In this document: positions 58,189 to 64,000 of the stretch, in pieces
Numbering within the stretch: the stretch's first letter is position 1
Layout of the letters: each line of letters opens with the position of its first letter
Assembly: GCA_963969345.1 (NCBI GenBank)
Contig: OZ017770.1
Coordinates: 9,852,180-9,916,179 of the forward strand
Direction of reading: 5' to 3'
Length of the DNA: 64,000 nt
From: Turbatrix aceti
Lineage: Eukaryota; Nematoda; Chromadorea; Rhabditida; Panagrolaimidae
The notes under the pieces: generated by a model
Database searches by the model: none
What the model saw: only the letters and a program-made list of their open reading frames with translations
Told to the model about the DNA's origin: nothing
Made by a program: the position numbers and the translations under genes

Positions 58189-59202
58189 CTGGAAACATAA
58201 ACAATCATCTTCTTCCAAAAAAAGTTATAAGCCACGATGAATGAAGAAAAAAAACGATTTACACTTTTATTAATAGTTCAAGCCATTCAATCAACCCAAC
58301 CCCAATCACACGACCAGTAACAAGCGGTGTCAATCTTTTAAAACAGTAACAGTAGCAGCCATCTTTCAGTCAGTCAAGTCGAGTCCAGCGGCTCTCGATG
58401 ACGAGAATTGACCGACGGACTAAGGCAATTTACGCACCCACGCTGTTCCAATTCTTGACCTGATTATTTTCCGCCGGCGACCAGAATAAAGTTTTTGCGG
58501 TTTTAGTGACACAGGACAGGACACAAGACGACCGATAGTAGTAGTCAGAGACTGTTTTGTTTCTTGGTGGTCATAGGCAGGTACACGCACCTCTTGGTAC
58601 ATGCATATCTCTTCTATTCATTCTTCGTCGATATCTGTTAACCCTGACAAACTTGTTTAAATTGTTGACTGGGATAGATGGTCGGTCATGGCATTTGTTG
58701 TCAAAAATCTTTACAATCAAACTTTTAAATACAAATACTTCTTTATTCATCACTTGTACGCAACATTGATCGTTAAATTTGACCTCGTCGCCAACATTTT
58801 GTTACAAAAAAATTTAGATATTCTATTAAAAGGCACAAAGAGCAACTGACTGATAGCATATTATTTGTAAAGCAACAGTTATACGTGAAACACGGTTACT
58901 AGAGGAATGTTCTTAAAACTAAGACTATATCTCGCAGTTTTTTTAGACAATCGGTATAAAAAAAGATCAGAGGTTATTTTATTACGACAAAAAAAAGAAA
59001 AACACTATGCGAGTGTTGTGTGTTTGTATCCACTACCCATTATGCCGATTAAACCGAATAACAAGGGCAAAAAATGACAAAAATCAGAAAGTAAATCAGA
59101 TATCTTTAATGTTTAGAAAAAGCCCGTCAACCGCAGAAAGCATAGGAGTGCGCAAAAATTAGTGCAAAGGTGAGTTACAGGTGCAAGGTAGAATAATAAT
59201 AA
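58189..59202. other. Intergenic spacer, Patched-related gene to C1GALT1 gene
   Basis: About 1 kb with no supported gene. It contains the promoter side of the Patched-related gene and the 3' flank of the galactosyltransferase gene. Confidence 0.6.
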
Positions 59203-62200
59203 TTACGATCCACCAACGACTGCAAGTTGTTGTTCAGCCGGAGGATTGCTTTTGTCAACCAAAAGTTTGGCCAAGTCTTCAGCTTTTTTCTTGAAAACAT
59301 CATCGTCACCCATATTGTGGAGAGCCATGGTGTAAGCGGCTTCAAGGAGACTGGATTTGTCAGTTTTAAACATCTTGATGGCATCGAGCGAGCTACCGGT
59401 ACCAAAGGGTCGAAGGTGATAGATCAGGTATTCGAGAACGTACATGAGATTGGCATTTACGTAGTGGAAGGAAATAGCGTAGTCCGAACAGCAACCGGCA
59501 CCCTGAAAAAATATGGCACATTTAAAAAATTGTTTTTAATATTTTTAATGTTCATGAATTTTTTTTTCATTTTTTCTTCTTGCGATGTTTTTTTTCAAAG
59601 TTCTCTTAACATTCGGTAATCAAATGACGCGATCAAAAAAACTTAAAATTCAGTTCGCAATTATAGCGTGAAGAAAAAAAAGTAACCCATTGGAGGTTCT
59701 TTACGGTAAATTATGGGCATCAATTTTTTTATAGCGCGTAACATATTTTTTTTCACTCGGATAAAAAAATCTAAGATACTTCAGCGCCCCTTCAGTTTTT
59801 TGTAATTTATTATCATGACAGTTTTTCAGTTTTTTTTTCGCCAGCGGTCATGGTTACTCTTGACATTAGACATGTTATGTAGGGGCTTAAGTTTTCAAGT
59901 TTCTATAGAAATGTATACTATTTCGTACTTTGAACGTGTAAAACATTTTTGAAAAGAAATATCGTAAAAAACACTAAATTTGTTTTTTGTCGGAGTTAAA
60001 AACATAATTCACGCCAAATGAGGTGCCAGGTACCAGAAATTTTTTTTACTTGCCATTTTCTTGCACGGTAAATTTCTTTTTACAGGCGCAGTTTTTTTAA
60101 ATCCAATTAAACAGCTGGAAATCAAAAAATGCTAAGCATAAAAAAGTAAAAAAATAAATAAATTTGATATTACTCCAGTTGGAAGACAAAACAACGTAAA
60201 TTTTGTGACTAGTATCGTGAATAGCTATGACGATTTTCCTCAGCCTACGCATGAGCCCACGCACAAGCACCTCAAGGCGCACAAAAAACATAGATTTGAC
60301 TTGCAAAAATACAGGGCGCGTCGGCCTAAAGACGCGCCCTGTATTTGCCTCGTCCATATAAATGCCCCATGAAATACAAGAATGAAAAAAATTTCATTCT
60401 TTTCAATTTGCTGTACGCTTTTTTATCTTCAGTATTCTTTCTGCTGAAATTTATTTTATTGAATCCCAAAATAATCTTACTAGGCTTCAACGACCTCCAG
60501 ATCAGCGCTTGATTTGTAGTCCAATATTTTTTTGCCCTATAATTTTTTATCCTCCTATTATACAACAGTACGTATTTTCGTATCACAACACGTGTCCCAC
60601 GATTAATTTTTTTTTTTCTCAATGCTGATGTTTTATCCCAAATATACACCGTTGCGCTTTTTTTTCACATCCGGAAACCCACAAACACTGTCAAAAATAG
60701 AAAGTACAAAAAAATTGATTTCTAGGATCATGCGAAAAATGAAAGCCGTTAGAGAAGCTTTTTAGAATAGAATTTTTTTTTGCGGTTGCTACATACATAT
60801 GTATTTCGTTATTTTAAATGATAGTCTGTTTTTTATGCTGATTTTGATGGTAATTATGTTTTAATTTTTAAAAAAGTGTGTAGTTTTTTTTTGGTTTATA
60901 AAAACATATTTCTGAACCTAAAATTTGGTTTTGTCCCGTGATTACAAAAAAATAAGCAAGATCGACATTTTTGCCACGTTAGCGCGTTTGTTGACATTAT
61001 AAAAAACCATTGCTTTTATTATGCATCGCTATCTGTTATAATTCATTGATTTTTTTGCGCGTTTTCCCCCATTCAATTTAATAACGCTATCGGGGAAATA
61101 ACTAAATTTCTAATGGCTTTCCCAAAGTTATGAGAAATAAAAATAAATCTCAAGCATCCCCCGCAAAAATAATCACATGTTAGCAGCAATTAAAAATGAT
61201 CAGAATCATTTTTTTCTAACTGTAGAAACAATAATCTAATTTTCCTCCTCTATAAAACCCATAACAAAAATTGTAATTATTTTTCAAGTACAAACCTGAT
61301 CCATGGGATAGTAGATATACTTCCAGAACCAAAACGATGGATCTACGTGGCCAGGAATGAGGTGGTGTTCAGGGACGAAAGGCATGAATCGATGATGTCC
61401 GCCTGCGTCTCTCGAATCGCCAGCCTTGACGCCGAGTTTCTCAAGGCATTTTCCAATCTCCGCATCCTCAGCTCCACCCTCACCGGGAGAGCACTTTTTG
61501 GAATCCGGAATGCCTTTGGTGACGAATGTGTCGAGAGCTGCGCGACTCAGAACGTAGCCCGCACCGCCGCTCATGTATCCCTGCTTGGTGAAAGGCTTGA
61601 ACTTGCATCCAAAGAATACGGGCTCCTTCGGATCGTGGGGCATGAGCAGGTAGCGGAGATTCTCGAGGACAACATACGTATCGTCGTCGGCTTTTAGGAA
61701 CCAGTCATAGTCGTTCTAAAAAAATTTTTTATTATATAAAAACATTTTCTGCTAACTTACAAGGTAGTTTTTGTGAATATGAGAAAAAGCAGCTTTGGTC
61801 TTTGCCCACAAATGCTCACGACCCTCTGATATATTCAAATTGATAGCGGGCAGCGTGGGATCATCCTCAGACGACATAAACAGGAACTTGTTGCATCGAC
61901 GACTCCATGTAGCCTTTACGTGAATTGCGCGCTTTTGATGATTCTGCTTGCCCGTTAAAATCCAGCAAAACACCCGTACACGTTTTGAGATTTCTACCGC
62001 GAGGTCGTCATTGTCTGAAAAAAATATGTTTATTGATTTGAAGCCCGTAAAAGGTGCGAAACTTACGTTCATGGCTGCCATTGACGTGAAAGTGAAGAGC
62101 CTGCTCGGGTGCTTCCGCGTCGATGACATCGTCCTCGGAATGAGCATCATGGTGATGTTCTTCGACGTTTTGCATATACCGAAAATACCGAGACGCCGTG

Positions 62201-62307
62201 CCATCGTTGGCAAATTGCCTTACTGGTTCGAGGATTAGAGCAAGACAAAAGCCAATGACAACACCCACAAGGATGTTGCCAATAACGTGTCTGGGAGTAC
62301 GGGCCAT
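59203..62307 (-). CDS. C1GALT1: Core-1 beta-1,3-galactosyltransferase (T-synthase)
   Basis: Four inferred exons (minus): 62067-62307, 61761-62014, 61296-61715, 59203-59502, giving 404 residues. The enzyme adds galactose from UDP-Gal to GalNAc-Ser/Thr, making core-1 O-glycans in the Golgi. A short cytoplasmic N-terminus precedes a type II membrane anchor ([19 protein letters not shown]). Family blocks follow in order: [21 protein letters not shown], the metal-binding DDD in [11 protein letters not shown] (175-177), [41 protein letters not shown] and [13 protein letters not shown], with [12 protein letters not shown] near the end. All are typical of C1GALT1. The start chosen is the ATG before ARTPRH; an acceptor-like TTTTCAG lies 31 nt upstream. 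Intron 3 is 1.8 kb, unusually long here, and contains a perfect hairpin. Confidence 0.96.
59503..61295 (-). other. Long third intron of the C1GALT1 gene
   Basis: 1,793 bp, AT-rich, far longer than most introns in the window. It holds a GC-rich hairpin at 60307-60346, suggesting insertion of a repeat. No nested gene is supported. Confidence 0.7.
60307..60346. repeat. Perfect 16-bp-stem GC-rich hairpin in an intron
   Basis: AAATACAGGGCGCGTC at 60307-60322 is the exact reverse complement of 60331-60346, with the loop GGCCTAAA. It is GC-rich inside AT-rich intron DNA. It may be the end or core of a repeat element. Confidence 0.8.
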
Positions 62308-62338
62308 TGAAACAATCACTCAACGACAGCGCATGACA

Positions 62339-63544
62339 CTGAAAAGAAAAGAGAACGGGAAAAGCGATAAGCACATGCAAAAGTGTATGTGATTTAACAC
62401 GCGATTAAAACGTAACACAATCACGCAATGACGACAACGTCAACGGAAATAAATATAAATGAGAAAGGCAGAGTGAGGGGGAGAGAGAGAGAGCTGTTGA
62501 TCCGGATCTTTGCATAAAGCCAGTAGAACATATGGCAACTAGTTCGAAGACTAATTTCGCTGTGGGAGTGCCGCATGCTGGCAGTTGGCTGCAACGTGGA
62601 AAGTAAAACAAAAAAATATGCGGTTGGTGGTTGTGTGCTCTGTCGAAGAAAGCAATTGTTCCCGTTGCCAGGGGCTTTTTTTTTGTAAATAAATAAATCG
62701 TTAGTATATTTTGATCTGACATGGGCCAGACTGAATATTTTTGGTTAGATAAACAAACGTCGAAAAGCACGTGTCATATGTATAGGCAATCGATTGGTAG
62801 GAATATGCGCATATATTATAAAGACGTACTAGTAAGTAGCCTGCGGTCAGATGGATAGATGAAAAGCATCACCGACGACCGACTCTAGCGCATAAATATT
62901 ATAGAGAGCAAAAAAAAAGAAGCATTGGACATCACCGACCACCGCGGCCGCGGTCTGTTCTTCTCCTCTCTCCTGTCCATGCGATGATGATGGAAAGAAG
63001 GAAGGATAGCGAACTGGATGACTTCATGCTTTTTCCCTAATTTTTTTATGATTGTCAAAAGCGTCCGCAATTGGTTGAACGCTTGATATATGTGAAATTA
63101 TTTGCCTGGTGTCCCATTTTGAAGCACATTTGATAACTGTTGAATCATTTGATATTTAGCAAATAATCGTTCGTTTCATTCGAATTTTGATATCGCAAAT
63201 ACATACATAAATATACGCTTGTTTTCCGGGCAATCAAAAAATCTGTGTACTTGCTCTTTTATGGGAAGCATAAATGTCATTCATTGTAAAGAGTTTAACA
63301 ACGAGAAAGAAACCAACTACAATTACCATGGCAAACATTTTCGTCGAAGAGCAACATTTGAGGTTGCATTTATTTTATTATTACACTGAGATCAAGAAAA
63401 AAAATACAAACTGTTTTTATGTGTGTAAAAAAACGTATTTTACATTTCAAAAAAATGTTGAAGGCAAAAACACGTATCACATCAGACAGTTACGATGAGG
63501 AAGAAAAAGTCGTTTTTTTTTATTCTTTCTTTGTTTTATAACAG
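62339..63544. other. Intergenic spacer, C1GALT1 to the START-domain gene
   Basis: About 1.2 kb, no gene seen. It includes GAGA-type purine repeats near 62476-62492, a short AAAT run at 62685-62697 and scattered AT-rich words. Confidence 0.6.
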
Positions 63545-63746
63545 CTAGGTTTGATGTTCAACGTAGCGTTGGAGCAATCCAATATACGACTGAAGGAATG
63601 TCTTTGTCGTACTTCGTATGGCAAGTTTTGGAATTCTACCCTTGACGTCGGTATTCATGATAAATTCGAAGACAGCTCGCTGGATATTTTCTGATGCTGA
63701 TGTTGGTGATGGAGTAATTTTGACGACGTTTACTCCATTTTTTCCT
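63545..63746 (-). CDS. Last exon of a START-domain lipid-transfer protein (partial)
   Basis: One terminal exon with a TTTTTCAG acceptor at its 5' side, stop TAG at 63545-63547, coding for 66 residues plus a split codon. The block FEFIMNTDVKGRIPKLAIRS, followed by an amphipathic helix ending LLQRYVEHQ, matches the end of START domains, where a NxDxKGxIP-type loop closes the lipid pocket before the C-terminal helix. START proteins bind sterols, phospholipids or ceramide. Which STARD group it belongs to cannot be told from this exon, and upstream exons lie partly or wholly beyond the window. Confidence 0.7.
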
Positions 63747-64000
63747 CTGAAAAATGATAGGCTACATATTTATTTACAATTGTTTGATCAAAAACTTGAC
63801 TAGTCAGTTTTTTTACTATTTAAAAAAAAAAAAATGGACAAAAAAATGTTCCTGATGTTCAGTAATTTTTTTTGTTTAAAATTCGATAAACTTCATCGGA
63901 CTGGATGCACCCAGCTTAATCCAGTCCATGGAGTGCAAGCAATAACTGTATTGCATAATGACCAGGTGAGAATGATACGCCGGTCATGTAAATATCTATG
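63747..64000. other. Intron or upstream sequence of the START-domain gene
   Basis: Pure AT-rich sequence up to about 63890, then a more balanced stretch to the edge that may include another exon of the START gene on the minus strand. I could not join any of its frames to the last exon with proper splice sites. Confidence 0.4.

Overview
The window is chromadorean nematode nuclear DNA. The inferred introns are mostly short and AT-rich, and their 3' splice sites end in TTTTCAG or TTTTTAG. Several start codons lie 7-43 nt downstream of a splice-acceptor-like site that has no obvious upstream exon, as expected for spliced-leader trans-splicing. The fatty-acid desaturase resembles nematode FAT-3/FAT-4. 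The clearest marker is an exact 22-nt nematode SL1 spliced-leader sequence, found inside both LTRs of a retrotransposon. All gene models are my own splice-site reconstructions; those called complete stay in frame across every junction.

Layout. 1-64: end of an unidentified gene (weak). 3.4-7.9 kb: a rhodopsin-like, Srx-like GPCR on the plus strand. 8.2-10.3 kb: a biogenic-amine GPCR on the minus strand, tail-to-tail with the first. 10.3-15.3 kb: AT-rich DNA with no gene seen. 15.3-26.3 kb: one 14-exon minus-strand gene for a 2,708-residue low-complexity nuclear-type protein that I do not recognise. 26.4-30.1 kb: a repeat-rich gap with two hAT-like non-autonomous elements and several hairpins. 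30.3-32.0 kb: a diverged COP9 signalosome subunit 2. 32.1-37.5 kb: a very young BEL/Pao LTR retrotransposon (314-bp LTRs differing at one base, target duplication ATAAC) that lacks its reverse transcriptase. 38.0-39.3 kb: an SLC25A39/40-type mitochondrial carrier. 39.7-41.2 kb: a front-end desaturase. 41.9-44.6 kb: ELKS/CAST/ERC active-zone scaffold. 47.3-49.6 kb: an RBMS/SUP-26-type RNA-binding protein. 53.4-58.2 kb: a Patched-related membrane protein. 59.2-62.3 kb: core-1 beta-1,3-galactosyltransferase. 63.5-63.7 kb: the last exon of a START-domain protein.

Every host gene from 8.2 kb to the right edge is on the minus strand. Most gaps between them are 0.4-5 kb, so I see no tight operon. 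The genes serve unrelated jobs: signalling, protein degradation control, mitochondrial transport, lipid synthesis, synapse, RNA binding and glycosylation. The most unusual item is the SL1 sequence embedded in the LTRs, 5 bp ahead of the LTR polyadenylation signal. It suggests an element whose genomic RNA carries, or once acquired, the host trans-spliced leader.
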